NCBI RefSeq assembly: GCF_001748225.1
Contig: NZ_BDFE01000008.1
Location: forward strand, 124,001 to 188,000
Reading direction: 5' to 3'
Source: Desulfoplanes formicivorans
GTDB taxonomy: Bacteria; Desulfobacterota; Desulfovibrionia; Desulfovibrionales; Desulfomicrobiaceae
DNA: 64,000 nucleotides
The notes below the pieces were generated by a model that ran no database searches, had not been told where the DNA came from, and was given only the letters and a program-made list of their open reading frames with translations. Within the stretch, counting starts at the first letter, position 1, and every line of letters starts with the position of its first letter. A program made the translations under genes and the position numbers. Below, one piece after another: positions 63,938 to 64,000 of the stretch.

Positions 63938-64000
63938 CTCGCGATTTTGCAGCATGTCGCTATGCGGTGATCTTACTTCTCTGGTCATCAAGGCCGGTAC

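Overview
The window looks like chromosome from a motile, anaerobic, hydrogen-metabolising Desulfobacterota bacterium, most like the sulfate-reducing Desulfovibrionales. This assignment is inferred from gene content: an HdrA-MvhDGA hydrogenase cluster, a nickel regulator, DUF4911 and RdgC-like proteins, a GH57/DUF3536 protein and flagellar genes interleaved with CgeB-type glycosyltransferases. No rRNA, tRNA, CRISPR array, insertion sequence or prophage was seen. GC content and gene density are even throughout.

Layout. 1-3.7 kb: the end of a ChaN/PDZ gene, then minus-strand genes for a small hypothetical protein, a double cyclic-nucleotide-binding protein, a DUF4911 protein, an M24 peptidase and ComEA. 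4.1-8.1 kb: a minus-strand run lepA-lepB-yifB. 8.3-14.9 kb: a minus-strand hydrogenase operon hdrA-mvhD-mvhG-mvhA-maturation protease. 15.4-22 kb: a LytTR-type regulator with a degenerate receiver, then acs, coaX, eno and folD. 22.1-35.4 kb (minus strand): an AmrB/Memo protein, a large TPR protein, a sigma-54 activator, an orphan flagellar rod-like protein, nikR-folE2, a methyltransferase, a BMP-type nucleoside ABC transporter lacking its ATPase followed by gpt, and two genes that look like the halves of RdgC. 35.6-40.8 kb: a GH57 protein translationally coupled to a WD40/caspase-fold protein. 41-49.6 kb: trmFO, gap, dnaE-queD-dtd and fapA-like. 49.7-59 kb: motAB, two glycosyltransferases, fliK, flgD and flgE. 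58.9-64 kb: a thiamine-binding protein, an AIR-synthase-like protein, a U32 peptidase-family protein, a PHP phosphoesterase, infA and a cysteine-cluster protein.

The main finding is that three genes of the hydrogenase operon each contain an in-frame TGA at a position where the family carries a functional cysteine. The affected sites are HdrA residue 60, MvhD residue 68 and MvhA residue 450 (the first Ni ligand of the C-terminal DPCxxC motif). Each TGA is followed by a hairpin of the bacterial SECIS type. In mvhD and mvhA the hairpin has the same loop (UGGAU) at the same distance (22 nt) from the UGA. Read with selenocysteine, all three proteins regain full family length. A conventional annotation would truncate or split all three and would remove the active-site ligands of the hydrogenase.

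Other points worth a second look: a caspase-fold domain that has lost both catalytic residues; a flgE frame with no stop codon before its own transcription terminator; a receiver domain without its phosphoacceptor Asp, beside the hydrogenase operon; a sigma-54 activator with GAFTHA in place of GAFTGA; and an intrinsic terminator between the hydrogenase large subunit gene and its maturation protease.
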